Origin: Thermosporothrix hazakensis
GTDB lineage: Bacteria; Chloroflexota; Ktedonobacteria; Ktedonobacterales; Ktedonobacteraceae
Reading direction: 5' to 3'
Assembly: GCF_003253565.1 (NCBI RefSeq)
Contig: NZ_QKUF01000021.1
Location: 1-64,000 of the forward strand
Length of the DNA: 64,000 bases
Below, in pieces: positions 42,938 to 52,541 of the stretch. The notes beneath the pieces are model-generated. The model had not been told where the DNA came from. It made no database searches and saw only the letters and a list, made by a program, of their open reading frames with translations. Position 1 is the first letter of the stretch. Every line of letters begins with the position of its first letter. A program made the translations under genes and the position numbers.

Positions 42938-43831
42938 ATGCGCATCCTGCTTGTTCGTCCCGGAGCCATCGGTGATACGCTACTGACGCTGCCCGTGATT
43001 GCCGCTCTCAAGGCGTATCATCCGAATACAACCATACACTTCGTTGGACGTGCAGATGTCCTACCGCTCTTCCACGCCAGTGGCCTGGTCGAAGAGACCT
43101 CTGACTATGAAGCGCTTCAATGGAGCGCCCTCTTTGCCAGCCCGGAAACAGCTCGCCGGCTGCTCTCGCCGCAGTTCGCAGGCTACGATCTGGCGATCTG
43201 CTGGCTGCGTGATTCCGAAGGGACGATTGCACGCAATCTGACCGCCAGCGGGATTCAAGAGGTGATTACAGCACCGGGCAGGCCGCCTGCTGATACGGTG
43301 ATCCATGTCGCGGAATATCTGGCTCAAACGGCTGGCGTGATGCTTGCACCCGATTTTCAGCTAACGCTGCCCCAGCGACCGAGTGGGCAGGAAACTATTG
43401 CGATCCATCCGGGAAGCGGGGGACCACAGAAGTGCTGGCCCGTTCCCTGCTTTGCCGAGGTTATTCAACATCTCGAGCAGAAGCGCCAGCCAACGCTTTT
43501 ACTGGCTGGTCCAGCAGAGGCTCAACGCCTGCAAGAACTGCGCCACCTGCTGACTCCCGCCCCCGCGTTCCTGACAGAACTGATCTCAGCACCCTTACTG
43601 GATGTCGCGTATGCCCTTACCAGTTGCCGGGCCTATCTGGGCAACGATACCGGTATCACCCATCTGGCCGCCCTGCTCGGCATACCCACCCTTGCCCTGT
43701 TTCAGGCGAGTGACCCTCGTCTCTGGCGGCCTCTCGGTCAAAAGGTGCATATTATTACAATTTCTCACCAGGGAGTAGGAAATATGTCTACCCAAAGCAT
43801 ACTATCTCTTCTTGACTCGTTTTCTTCATAG
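42938..43831 (+). CDS. Glycosyltransferase family 9
   Basis: 297 residues from ATG 42938, giving the typical start MRILLVRPGAIGDTLLTLPVIAALK-like; the GAIGD motif is the nucleotide-sugar loop of GT9 enzymes. The C-terminal IAIHPGSGGPQKCWP and AYLGNDTGITHLAALLG are the acceptor and donor blocks. The segment upstream to 42905 is an overlap with the previous gene. It transfers an ADP- or UDP-sugar to a cell-surface glycan acceptor; the identity is unknown. It ends the operon that begins with the HAS-barrel gene. Confidence 0.92.
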   Translation: MRILLVRPGAIGDTLLTLPVIAALKAYHPNTTIHFVGRADVLPLFHASGLVEETSDYEALQWSALFASPETARRLLSPQFAGYDLAICWLRDSEGTIARNLTASGIQEVITAPGRPPADTVIHVAEYLAQTAGVMLAPDFQLTLPQRPSGQETIAIHPGSGGPQKCWPVPCFAEVIQHLEQKRQPTLLLAGPAEAQRLQELRHLLTPAPAFLTELISAPLLDVAYALTSCRAYLGNDTGITHLAALLGIPTLALFQASDPRLWRPLGQKVHIITISHQGVGNMSTQSILSLLDSFSS

Positions 43832-44075
43832 GAAGAATTTCATCCGTTTCCCGTGCTTCTCCTGTATAGCAGGGAGTAGCCTTTTCAGATAATGAAAACC
43901 AGAAAAGAGGGGATCAATCGGCAGAAAGCAGCATATTGTTTCAGTGCTTCGCAGCCGAGAAGCCAGGCCGCAGATCATTGACAATGTATACAGCGTTCTC
44001 TGACATCCAGGGTTCCGGGAAAGAACCGCTACAGAGGGTTGCGCCCTCAACGTCTACTGAGAGGAGGATGCACAA

Positions 44076-44957
44076 TTGATAGACAATTCTCCAGATGGGA
44101 AAAATTCGCAGTCGTTCCAGGGCAAATTGATTCTACCATCACCCGAGTCGGGGCAGGTGCCGCCCTCCTCGGAAGAAACACAAATGAACATGCCGCCGGT
44201 TCTTCCGTCTCCAACACAGGGACAGATGCCAGTGGTTACACCACCACAACACCCAAAACGACCGGTAAAACCTGAAGATCTGATTCGTCGAGCCCCGGGG
44301 GCTGCTCCGGCCTCACCATTTGCCAAAATCGGCTACTACTGGCGCAAAGATCCCGCTTATAAGTTCCTTATTATCTCGATCGTGCTTGTTCTCATCATCA
44401 GTACAGTTGCCGCCTTTGTAGCTGGGAATATTTTGAGACAGGTGCCTGACTCGCTGCAAACGAACACTATAGGGACACCGCAGATTGCCCCGACTCAACA
44501 GTCGACACCCACCGTTGAGCAGACCGTCATGCCTTCACCCACACCCTCACCTACACCGTCGCCCACACCCTCCCCCACGCCATCGCCGTCACCCACACCT
44601 TCGCCGACTGTGGCCCCATCTCCCTCCCCAACAGAGGGAAACCCGGCCACACTGACCGTGCAGATTCTCAACTATCCGCAGCAGGTGTATAACAAGACCG
44701 AGATGGCGGTGACGATACAAACCAATCAGCCAAATGCCCGGGTCCGGCTTCAGGTGACTTACGATGCGCTGCCCTATACCTATGTCAGTGACGAAACCAC
44801 CACCGAGATAACAGGGATAGCCTATCCGATGTGGAAGATACGCGTGTTTCCCTTTGAAAAACACCGCACGGTCAACGCCCAGATTGTTGCTATCGCCGAA
44901 GTCGATGGAAATACTGTTCAGTCGACACCGGTAAACGCTCAAGTCCTTAATCCCTGA
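44076..44957 (+). CDS. Single-pass membrane protein with Pro/Thr/Ser stalk
   Basis: 293 residues from TTG 44076 with GAGGAGG 8 bases upstream; an ATG at 44068 in another frame stops after three codons. A Pro/Gln-rich cytoplasmic part (1-88) is followed by one membrane helix (about 97-118). A stalk of PTPSPTPS repeats (about 150-190) follows, and an outer beta-rich domain to the end (TLTVQILNYPQQVYNKTEM, TTTEITGIAYPMWKIRVFP). The stalk is encoded by a short imperfect tandem repeat. The outer domain may be an adhesin or a gas-phase or surface sensor; nothing identifies it. The long repeat is prone to length change. Confidence 0.75.
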   Translation: MIDNSPDGKNSQSFQGKLILPSPESGQVPPSSEETQMNMPPVLPSPTQGQMPVVTPPQHPKRPVKPEDLIRRAPGAAPASPFAKIGYYWRKDPAYKFLIISIVLVLIISTVAAFVAGNILRQVPDSLQTNTIGTPQIAPTQQSTPTVEQTVMPSPTPSPTPSPTPSPTPSPSPTPSPTVAPSPSPTEGNPATLTVQILNYPQQVYNKTEMAVTIQTNQPNARVRLQVTYDALPYTYVSDETTTEITGIAYPMWKIRVFPFEKHRTVNAQIVAIAEVDGNTVQSTPVNAQVLNP

Positions 44958-45010
44958 GCACGAACACACTTCGATCAATAAGGGCGGCACCTCTGGTATA
45001 CTGCCGGGTG

Positions 45011-45039
45011 CTGCCATTTCCCGCTTTCCTCGCTATAAT
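45011..45039 (+). promoter_or_regulatory. Promoter of the MoxR-DUF58 operon
   Basis: CTGCCA (45011-45016), a 17-base spacer and a perfect TATAAT (45034-45039). Predicted transcription start near 45046 leaves a leader of about 165 bases before moxR. Confidence 0.5.
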
Positions 45040-45211
45040 GAAAGCAATAATCGCATCTACTCCGTGATATTTTTCCGGTAACAGGCGTATATAACTGATA
45101 AAAAGAGTAGTCGGGTTCATCGCCCCCTGGCTCCGTTTCACGGAACCTGGCAAAACGGCCACTATTTCTTGCTCCACCATCTTATCTCTACCATATAGCA
45201 AAGGGGACAGA

Positions 45212-46171
45212 ATGACACAAACAGACCCAATTCACCAGCTTCAGAGTGCAGTGCAGGCGGTGCGCACCAATGTCGGGCGGGTTATTGTCGGAAAAACCGA
45301 TGTGATAGACCTCTTGATGGTAGCCCTGCTCTGTGAAGGGCACGTCCTTTTTGAAGATGTTCCAGGCATTGGCAAAACAACCCTGGCAAAATCTCTGGCG
45401 AAATCGCTCGGTTGCTCGTTTCAGCGCATCCAGTTTACGCCTGATCTGCTTCCGTCAGATATTACCGGAATCACCTACTATAATCAGAAAAAAGGGGAAT
45501 TTGAGTTCCGCCCCGGCCCACTGCTGGCTCAGATCGTGCTGGCAGATGAGATCAACCGGGCAACGCCACGCACGCAGTCCGCACTGCTGGAAGCAATGGA
45601 AGAGCGTCAGGTCAGTGTTGAGCGCGAAACACTTACGCTGCCCCGTCCCTTTATGGTGATCGCCACTCAAAACCCGGTTGAGCTGGAAGGCACCTTTCCG
45701 CTGCCAGAGGCACAGCTAGACCGCTTCCTGATGCGCTTGCGCCTGAACTATCCCACCCGCGACGAAGAGCGCCAGATTCTGCAACGCTTTAAGGAACAGC
45801 AGCCACTGACCGACCTGCAACCTGTCTTGAGCGCTGATTCATTGCAACACCTGCAAACGGTTATCCGTAAGATTCATGTCGAGCCGGGCGTGGAAAACTA
45901 TATTGTTGATCTGGTAACCGCAACCCGTTCCCACAACAGTATTGAACTGGGCGTGAGTCCGCGTGGAACGCTCGCACTGTATCGAGCCAGTCAGGCCTAT
46001 GCAGCCGTACAGGGCAGAAACTATGTGATCCCTGATGACGTGAAACGTGTCGCGATCCCAGTGCTTTCCCATCGCATGATTGCAACCAGCCAGACACGCC
46101 TACACGGACAAGGTATGGAACAAATTGTAGACGAGATCCTTCAGCGCGTTGCAGTACCGGTGGAATCATAA
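45212..46171 (+). CDS. MoxR-family AAA+ ATPase
   Basis: 319 residues. Walker A is EDVPGIGKTTLAK (about 49-61), Walker B is ADEINRATPRTQSALLEAMEE, and sensor 1 is IATQNPVELEGTFPLPEAQLDRF, all typical of MoxR. The C-terminal lid holds GVSPRGTLALYRASQA. MoxR ATPases act as chaperones for proteins with VWA domains and are typically paired with DUF58 proteins. It overlaps the next gene by one base (TAATG), so translation is coupled. Confidence 0.96.
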   Translation: MTQTDPIHQLQSAVQAVRTNVGRVIVGKTDVIDLLMVALLCEGHVLFEDVPGIGKTTLAKSLAKSLGCSFQRIQFTPDLLPSDITGITYYNQKKGEFEFRPGPLLAQIVLADEINRATPRTQSALLEAMEERQVSVERETLTLPRPFMVIATQNPVELEGTFPLPEAQLDRFLMRLRLNYPTRDEERQILQRFKEQQPLTDLQPVLSADSLQHLQTVIRKIHVEPGVENYIVDLVTATRSHNSIELGVSPRGTLALYRASQAYAAVQGRNYVIPDDVKRVAIPVLSHRMIATSQTRLHGQGMEQIVDEILQRVAVPVES

Positions 46172-47550
46172 TGATGGGCAGTAAATCACAGGGGCCCCGC
46201 GGACTCGGGCAGGGGAAAAGCATAACGGACGCAATCTGGTATCTGGTGAGTATCGCCCTGATCATTCTGGGCATCCTTATTCACCAGCCACTCCTGGTTG
46301 TGGTGGGCATTCTCCTTTTGCTGGTAATCGGGACAACCGATATCTGGTCCCGCTACTGCCTGACAGATTTGAGCTACCATCGAAGCTTTGACCAGCAGCG
46401 CGTTCTCTTTGGCGAAGAGGTCAAAATGTCCGTCACGGTTGAGAATGCCAAGATTCTTCCCCTGCCCTGGCTGGAAGTGACCGACACGGTACCTCGCAGT
46501 CTCCCCATTGAGGAACAAGAAGTGCGCAGCGCCCCCTTGAGCAATGTAGGACGCCTGGAGAGCCTGTTCAGTCCGGGCTGGTATGAGCGAATCACCCGCC
46601 AATATACGCTCAAGTGCCTGCAACGTGGCGTTCATACCTTCGGGCCAACGCAGCTCCGCAGTGGCGATGCCTTCGGCTTCCTCAGCCAGGAACAGGAACT
46701 GAACAATCAGCAACATGTCCTTGTCTATCCGCTGGTCGTTCCTGTAACCCGCTTCGGCCTGCCAGCACGCCACCCGTTCGGTGATCGTCGTGCACCACGC
46801 CGCTTACTTGAAGATCCTTCGCGTATTATTGGCGTGCGCGAATATCGTTATGGGGACAGCATGCGTCGCGTTCACTGGAAAGCAACGGCTCGCTCGCTAC
46901 AACTGCAAAGCAAAATCTATGACGCGACCACAACCTATACGCTGGCGATCTTCCTGAACATCGACACCCGCCCGGACGCCTATTATGCTATTCACCCGGA
47001 GCTACAAGAGCTCTCTATCTGTGCTGCGGCCTCCGTAGCTGCCTGGGGTCTCGATAACGGCTATGCGGTCGGGCTCTATGCCAATACTATGATGTTTCTG
47101 CCCGACGAACAAGAGAGTGCACAACATACTGCCAACCTTGAAGCTCGTCTGGCACAAGAACTGAAAAAGCGTCGCATTCGCCTGCCTCCTTCCAGCAGCG
47201 AGGATCAGCGTAAGCGGGTAATGGAAGTTCTGGCGCGCATTCAAGGCTTCTTCGGATCAGAGATTGAAGAGGTGCTTCAGGCCGAACAAGCACAGATGGC
47301 TTCTGGAACCTCGGTCGTGCTCATTACCAGCACTCTGAATGATCGCGTTGTCGATCAGCTTGCCCGGATGCGCAGGCGCGGCCATGCGGTAACGATCCTG
47401 TTCGCAGGAGATGCCCCACCTCCAACCGGAATCGCCGGAGCCAGCATCTACCATATCGGGGGAGAACAGACCTGGAAAGAGTTACTTGACCATTACAGCA
47501 AACCAGAGGCAGAACGAGCGCAGGAGCAAGAGGTAACATTTCAGTTCTAG
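46171..47550 (+). CDS. DUF58 / VWA-like membrane protein, MoxR partner
   Basis: 459 residues with two hydrophobic segments near residues 18-60 and a large following domain. The DUF58 core is at about 225-285 (DPSRIIGVREYRYGDSMRRVHWKATARS), with the conserved R-Y-x-x-G-D-x-x-R-x-I/V-H-W pattern. The last part has a VWA-like fold segment (VVLITSTLNDRVVDQLARMRRRGHAVTILF). Elsewhere DUF58 and MoxR occur with transglutaminase/DUF4129 proteins. Here those partners are at 25.9-30.6 kb on the other strand. A clear terminator follows. Confidence 0.94.
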   Translation: MMGSKSQGPRGLGQGKSITDAIWYLVSIALIILGILIHQPLLVVVGILLLLVIGTTDIWSRYCLTDLSYHRSFDQQRVLFGEEVKMSVTVENAKILPLPWLEVTDTVPRSLPIEEQEVRSAPLSNVGRLESLFSPGWYERITRQYTLKCLQRGVHTFGPTQLRSGDAFGFLSQEQELNNQQHVLVYPLVVPVTRFGLPARHPFGDRRAPRRLLEDPSRIIGVREYRYGDSMRRVHWKATARSLQLQSKIYDATTTYTLAIFLNIDTRPDAYYAIHPELQELSICAAASVAAWGLDNGYAVGLYANTMMFLPDEQESAQHTANLEARLAQELKKRRIRLPPSSSEDQRKRVMEVLARIQGFFGSEIEEVLQAEQAQMASGTSVVLITSTLNDRVVDQLARMRRRGHAVTILFAGDAPPPTGIAGASIYHIGGEQTWKELLDHYSKPEAERAQEQEVTFQF

Positions 47551-47570
47551 GGCTTGACCCACAAAGAGAC

Positions 47571-47598
47571 AAAGGGCCTACAATGGCCCTTTTCTTTT
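47571..47598 (+). terminator. Terminator after the DUF58 gene
   Basis: AAAGGGCC (47571-47578) pairs with GGCCCTTT (47585-47592) around TACAAT, followed by a T-rich tract. Confidence 0.85.
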
Positions 47599-48615
47599 TG
47601 CCTGTTACACATCCGAAACCCAATCGGTTGCCTGTGGAAGGTATATCTGTTCCTGCTTGCCCGGGCAAATCTGCATTGACACTTCTCACAGCTTCTTCTT
47701 TCAGCAGGCGTGTAAGCCGCCGCAGCATGACGACCCATCGTGGCACGCTGTCCCGAAGTGTTTGACAAGGGACGCTCGTCAATTCCCGGCTACCTGGCGG
47801 GACCAGTTCATGAAAAGAAGCAGAGCACAGGTGAGATCTCCTGTTAAACTATGTTCACGTGCTTCGCTCCGAGGGCACAGGCTCCAGGGGCCTTCTGCCG
47901 CTTTCTGGTAATGCCTCTACCTCCATTTATAGAGGCGCTGACGTTTGATTCCCCGCTTATGACTCTTCAGGAGGACGCAGCTCACATAGATGTACAGTGT
48001 CGGGAGTTGAACACCGAGCACACGCAGACCTGAGAGCATCCTTTCAGGTTACGCAGAACGCCAGAAGTTCAATGCCAGCAAGACAAGCTATGTCTGTCTA
48101 CATAGGTTCTCCGGTCTATTGCGTTCAGCCTTCAGCAGACGCTGCCATAAGCTGGTCTTCCCTCTTCCATAGACGCTTGAGCAGGAACGCGGGTTGCATA
48201 CTCCATGAAAGCGAGTGTTTCTACCATGAGACCTACGTTTCCATACTGAAAACAGAGTCGTGCTTTATACTAGAAACAGATCAGCGGAGAGAAGCCGTGC
48301 TCTTTTTTCAAAAATAGTAGGGCCTCTCCCTTTTGTCAATTGCACTACACAAGCCAGATCATCAGGGGGAGCAACGTCACCTGGTGTCAAGGAAAACCGA
48401 GTAAAATCAAGCTGAATCAAGCTTTGTTGACATCAGAAAGCAGTGAGTGATACAACTTTACATGTGCGATACCTGCACATCGTGTTTCCGAAAAGCAGGT
48501 CAGACCTGTCGGTTGCGAAAGCAGGATCTTCTTTTTCCTTTGGAACACATTTCTCCCCGGGAACAAGCCGCCAGACAAACAGTTGACGGCCAGTATAAAA
48601 GCAAAGGAGCAGAGT
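47599..48615. other. Kilobase gene-free stretch before citrate synthase
   Basis: No supported gene. It holds the second copy of the dispersed repeat (48203-48279), a hairpin GCCTCTA / TAGAGGC near 47913-47935, and the leader of citrate synthase with AAAGGAG. Short frames in it show no protein-like pattern. It may be a worn-down insertion site. Confidence 0.4.
48203..48279 (+). repeat. Dispersed repeat, copy B
   Basis: Aligns with 20283-20364 at roughly 70% identity by eye; shared blocks CCATGAAAG, CTACCATGA, TACTGAAAACAG, GTGCTT and GAAACAG are in the same order. Non-coding. Confidence 0.5.
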
Positions 48616-49779
48616 ATGTCACCGTCGATGTCTGAACACAATTCTCCACAACCAGGCAGCACAGCACAGTCAGCAAAAGGGGGATTGGAGGGAATCGTTG
48701 CAGCGACAACCGGGATCAGCAAAGTAGAAGGCCAGACCGGCCGCCTGATTTATCGCGGCTATAATATTCATGACCTTGCACGAAGCACAACCTATGAAGA
48801 GGTTGCCTATCTCTTATGGTTCGGCAGACTTCCCAACGCTCAGGAATTAAAGCAGCTCAAGGAACAGTTCGCAGCAGAACGAACCATTCCCGAAGAAGTA
48901 ATGACTATCCTGGAGGCACTCCCTGCCGCAACAGCACCAATGGATGCGCTCCGTACAGCGGTTTCAGCCTGGGGAGCAGTGGCGATTCAAGGGACACCGA
49001 CGATTGATCAGGCAATCGCCCTGACCGCACGTTTTCCGGTCTTTCTGGCGACATTTGAGCGCCTGCGCAAAGGAAAGAAGCCGCTTACGCCTCTGGCAGA
49101 GCTTGGGCATGCGGCAAACTATCTCTATATGCTCACCGGGCAGATTCCGTCGGAAGAGCATGTCAGAGGGCTGAACTCGTATCTTGTCCTGCTGGCAGAT
49201 CACGGTATGAATGCCTCTACCTTCACGGGCCGCATTGTCGCCAGTACCGAATCAGATATTGCTTCGGCAGTGGTTGCGGCGATTGGAGCGCTGAAAGGGC
49301 CTCTCCACGGCGGTGCTCCCGCGCTGGTGCAGGATATGCTCCGCGAGATCGGCTCAGTAGAGAACGCGGAATCCTGGATCCGCAACGCCATTACCAGCGG
49401 CAAGAAGCTGATGGGCTTCGGGCACCGTGTCTATAAGACAACCGATCCCAGGGCCGAAGAGCTGCGCGAAATGGCCAGGGTGGCCGATCCCGATAGCTTC
49501 AAGATGGCCCGCACGGTTGAAGAGCTTGCCCTTGCCATTCTACAAGAGCTCAAGCCCGGGCGTAAACTCTACACCAACGTTGAGTATTATTCTGCGGCAC
49601 TGATGGCCTCCGTTGGCTTGAGTGGCGATATGTTTACACCGACGTTCGCGGTGAGCCGGGTCGCAGGCTGGACGGCGCATATTCTTGAGCAGGTGAGCAA
49701 CAATCGCTTGATCCGACCTGAAGCCGAGTATACTGGCCCAATGGATCTGCATTTTGTGCCACTGGAACAGCGCTCATAA
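48616..49779 (+). CDS. gltA: Citrate synthase (2-methylcitrate synthase not excluded)
   Basis: 387 residues from ATG 48616, which has GGAG 6 bases upstream; the frame is open from 48583. It condenses oxaloacetate with acetyl-CoA. The three catalytic residues sit in ADHGMNAST (His), MGFGHRVYKTTDPRA (His) and VGLSGDMFTPTFAVSRVAGW (Asp nearby). Sequence GLEGIVAATTGISKVEGQTGRLIYRGY is the short-type (Gram-positive/archaeal) N-terminus, so it is likely a homodimeric Si-type of about 380 residues. 2-Methylcitrate synthases look very similar. Confidence 0.95.
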   Translation: MSPSMSEHNSPQPGSTAQSAKGGLEGIVAATTGISKVEGQTGRLIYRGYNIHDLARSTTYEEVAYLLWFGRLPNAQELKQLKEQFAAERTIPEEVMTILEALPAATAPMDALRTAVSAWGAVAIQGTPTIDQAIALTARFPVFLATFERLRKGKKPLTPLAELGHAANYLYMLTGQIPSEEHVRGLNSYLVLLADHGMNASTFTGRIVASTESDIASAVVAAIGALKGPLHGGAPALVQDMLREIGSVENAESWIRNAITSGKKLMGFGHRVYKTTDPRAEELREMARVADPDSFKMARTVEELALAILQELKPGRKLYTNVEYYSAALMASVGLSGDMFTPTFAVSRVAGWTAHILEQVSNNRLIRPEAEYTGPMDLHFVPLEQRS

Positions 49780-49798
49780 ACAAGGCTGAAAAACGCGT

Positions 49799-49837
49799 GC
49801 AAGGGCGGCCTTTGCTGGCTGTCCTTGCTCTTTTTTT
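49799..49837 (+). terminator. Terminator after citrate synthase
   Basis: GCAAGG pairs with CCTTGC around an inner GCC/GGC stem, followed by CTTTTTTT. Confidence 0.88.
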
Positions 49838-49882
49838 GACACGCGTTATCCAAAGTACCCCATGAAAGGAGCATAGCTGAAG

Positions 49883-50542
49883 ATGCGGACACTGGAGCCG
49901 CGTACGCGCATATCACCGACAACGAAACCAACATTATGGCAACTGTTATGGATCTGGGGACTCATCGGGTTACAGTCCTTTGGCGGCGGCGCTTCCACCC
50001 AACTGCTTGTTCAACGCACCTTTATTGAAAAGTATCAATGGATGACAATGGATGAGTTCCTGCGCTTCTGGGGTATGTGCGTCACCGTCCCGGGCATCAA
50101 CCTGATCGCCCTCACTATTTTAATCGGGCGCAAACTGGGAGGCCTGGGCGGCATTGTCGTTTCCTTGATCGGCATGCTGTTTCCAAGCGCACTCATCACC
50201 TGTCTTCTTGCTATCGGCTATGCCAGCATTGAGCATCTTCCTGCGATGCGCTCCATTCAAAGCGGACTCGTTCCCGCAACCGGTGGCATGATGCTGATGA
50301 TCGGTCTGCGCTTTGCCAAACTCCCACTACAACAGGCCAGCAAAGAGGGCATCAGGCAAATGATCCTGAGCATCCTCTTGATTGCTCTCTGTATGATCGC
50401 CGTAGCCTTTTTTCACCTCTCCGTCATGATTGTCTTCCTCGGGGCTGCCCTGCTTGGAATCGTGCTGTTTACCCCGCGTACCAGCAAAGAGGCAAAGGAA
50501 GAACAGCAAGCGCGTGATGAGAGTCAGAAAGAAATGGAGTAA
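49883..50542 (+). CDS. chrA: Chromate transporter, first half (CHR family)
   Basis: 219 residues, about five or six membrane segments. The CHR domain start LWIWGLIGLQSFGGGASTQLLVQR carries the conserved F-G-G-G, and MTMDEFLRFWGMCVTVPGINL matches the second conserved block (usually LSPGPN). The last 20 residues are charged. CHR proteins export chromate or take up sulfate-like anions. In this organism the transporter is split into two short proteins, of which this is the N-terminal type. The partner starts 6 bases after the stop. Confidence 0.92.
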   Translation: MRTLEPRTRISPTTKPTLWQLLWIWGLIGLQSFGGGASTQLLVQRTFIEKYQWMTMDEFLRFWGMCVTVPGINLIALTILIGRKLGGLGGIVVSLIGMLFPSALITCLLAIGYASIEHLPAMRSIQSGLVPATGGMMLMIGLRFAKLPLQQASKEGIRQMILSILLIALCMIAVAFFHLSVMIVFLGAALLGIVLFTPRTSKEAKEEQQARDESQKEME

Positions 50543-50548
50543 CCCGCT

Positions 50549-51061
50549 ATGATTAACCCGCTTCTCTACTTCCTGATTTTTCTGAGAGCTTCACTTTTTT
50601 CCAGCGGGGGACTGGCGAATCTGCCTATGCTCCAGCAGGATCTACTCGGGCTCAAGTGGGCACAGCACGCCGATTTTGGGCGCGCTATCGCGATCTCTGA
50701 GCTAAGCCCCGGCCCCAGTGGCCTTTGGGTGATCGCGCTTGGCTATCTGACTTATGGCATCCCGGGCGCGGCTCTGGCCTTTATCGCTATCATCCTTCCC
50801 CCTCTGTTTGTGCTGGTTATTTCCGCGATCTATGACCGGATCGAACGCCAGCGTTGGGTTCAGGGCATGATGAAGGGTATTACGCTGGCAATCGTTGGCA
50901 TCTCATTGGCTTCGGGCTGGAACCTGATTCAGCAGCCCGGCGCGGGGTGGCGTGAGTGGGCGATTGCGCTCTGCGTCTTTGCGCTTGGTCTCACCCAGAA
51001 ATTTCATGTGGTGATCTTGCTCGCCCTGGCTGGAATTGCGGGATTTTTTCTCTATCACTGA
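50549..51061 (+). CDS. chrA: Chromate transporter, second half (CHR family)
   Basis: 170 residues, about five membrane segments. FLRASLFSSGGLANLPMLQQDLL and AIAISELSPGPSGLWVIALGYLTYGIPGA are the CHR-domain blocks; SPGPSG stands where full-length ChrA has SPGPN. The pair of short CHR proteins is expected to work as a heterodimer with opposite orientation in the membrane. Its 3' end overlaps the beginning of a longer rarA frame, but not the preferred rarA start. Confidence 0.92.
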   Translation: MINPLLYFLIFLRASLFSSGGLANLPMLQQDLLGLKWAQHADFGRAIAISELSPGPSGLWVIALGYLTYGIPGAALAFIAIILPPLFVLVISAIYDRIERQRWVQGMMKGITLAIVGISLASGWNLIQQPGAGWREWAIALCVFALGLTQKFHVVILLALAGIAGFFLYH

Positions 51062-51155
51062 GACACGAAGGGCTACCGTTTCCAGCCCGACTGTGATACT
51101 CTTTGAGAACACATATCGCACTGTTACAGAAACCAGTTCCAGGGAAAATGTTATC

Positions 51156-52541
51156 ATGCATCAGGAATCGCTTTTCGGAACAGAACCATCAAAGGAACCA
51201 GCACAGCCGCAGAAGGGAGCGCCCGTCGGCGAGCCACTGGCCTCGCGTATGCGTCCCCGCTCGCTGGATGAGGTCGTCGGACAGGAACATCTCCTTGCAC
51301 CCGGCAAGGTTCTACGCCGTAGCATCGAGAACGACCGTATCACCTCAATGATCTTCTGGGGACCGCCTGGCAGCGGAAAAACCACGCTGGCCGAGGTAAT
51401 CGCCAATCATACGCATTCCCGTTTTGTGCGCCTGAGTGCGGTGTCAGCAGGAGTTGCTGATCTACGCAAGGTTGTTGAGGCCGCCAGGCAGAGCCGCTCG
51501 TTAGGAAAACGCACCATTCTATTCATTGATGAGATTCATCGCTTTAACAAGGCACAGCAGGATGCAGTGCTTCCTCACGTTGAGAACGGCGTGTTTACTC
51601 TGATCGGTGCGACAACCGAGAACCCGAGTTTTGAGGTCAATAGCGCCTTACTCTCACGCTCACGCGTCTTTGTGCTCAAGGGGTTGAGCGAGGAACAGAT
51701 TGCAACCATTCTCAGGCGGGCACTACAGGATAAAGAGCGGGGCTTTGGTACGCTTCCTATCACCATTGAGGAGCAGGCCCTTCAGCAGATCGCACTCTAT
51801 GCCAATGGTGATGCACGAACAGCGCTGAATGTGCTGGAAATGGCGGTCCAGGTCAGCAGGGGACAGCAGGCCGATGAGATCAATGTCACCTTGCCCATTA
51901 TCGAAGAGGTGATGCAGCATCGAGCACTCCACTACGACAAAAGCGGCGATCAGCACTATGATATGATCTCGGCGCTGCATAAGGCGCTGCGTGGCTCCGA
52001 CCCTGATGCTGGGCTCTACTGGCTCGGGCGTATGCTCGAAGCCGGTGAAGATCCCCTCTACATCGTGCGGCGGCTGATTCGCTTTGCCTCGGAAGATGTG
52101 GGCATGGCCGACCCTCAGGCACTCCTGGTCTGTGTCGCGGCTCAGCAGGCGGTGCATTTTGTCGGCTTACCTGAAGGCAATCTGGCGCTGGCTCAGGCCG
52201 TTGTCCATCTGGCAACCGCGCCGAAAAGTAACGCGCTCTACGAAGCCTATAAGCGAGTTCAGGATGACGTACAGAAGACCCGCAATGATCCAGTGCCCTT
52301 ACAGCTTCGGAATGCCCCCACGCAGTTAATGAAAGAGCTGGATTACGGCAAGGATTACCGCTACGCCCACGATTACTATAAAGAGATGCAGATTGATGAT
52401 CCGGAACGGCCTCCTGCGCTTCGCCTTCAGGAGTACCTACCCGACAACCTGAAAAATCGCCGCTACTATGAGCCGGGACAACAGGGCAGAGAGGCCAGTA
52501 TCAAGCGCTGGCTTGAAAAGCGGCGGGCTGAGGAGCAATAA
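51156..52541 (+). CDS. rarA: Replication-associated recombination protein RarA (MgsA)
   Basis: 461 residues from ATG 51156 (MHQESLFG), preferred because the next 30 residues lead straight into the RarA pattern PLASRMRPRSLDEVVGQEHL; the frame stays open to 51036 in overlap with the chromate transporter gene. Walker A is GPPGSGKTT (69-77), Walker B is ILFIDEIHRFNKAQQD, and sensor 1 is LIGATTENPSFEVNSALLSR. The clamp-loader-like C-terminus (KEYLPDNLKNRRYY-like) is present. It acts at stalled replication forks. Confidence 0.96.
   Translation: MHQESLFGTEPSKEPAQPQKGAPVGEPLASRMRPRSLDEVVGQEHLLAPGKVLRRSIENDRITSMIFWGPPGSGKTTLAEVIANHTHSRFVRLSAVSAGVADLRKVVEAARQSRSLGKRTILFIDEIHRFNKAQQDAVLPHVENGVFTLIGATTENPSFEVNSALLSRSRVFVLKGLSEEQIATILRRALQDKERGFGTLPITIEEQALQQIALYANGDARTALNVLEMAVQVSRGQQADEINVTLPIIEEVMQHRALHYDKSGDQHYDMISALHKALRGSDPDAGLYWLGRMLEAGEDPLYIVRRLIRFASEDVGMADPQALLVCVAAQQAVHFVGLPEGNLALAQAVVHLATAPKSNALYEAYKRVQDDVQKTRNDPVPLQLRNAPTQLMKELDYGKDYRYAHDYYKEMQIDDPERPPALRLQEYLPDNLKNRRYYEPGQQGREASIKRWLEKRRAEEQ

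Noticed and set aside
44520..44620. Repeat array that could be taken for a CRISPR or satellite
   Set aside because: It is an in-frame coding repeat for PTPS with no spacer structure.
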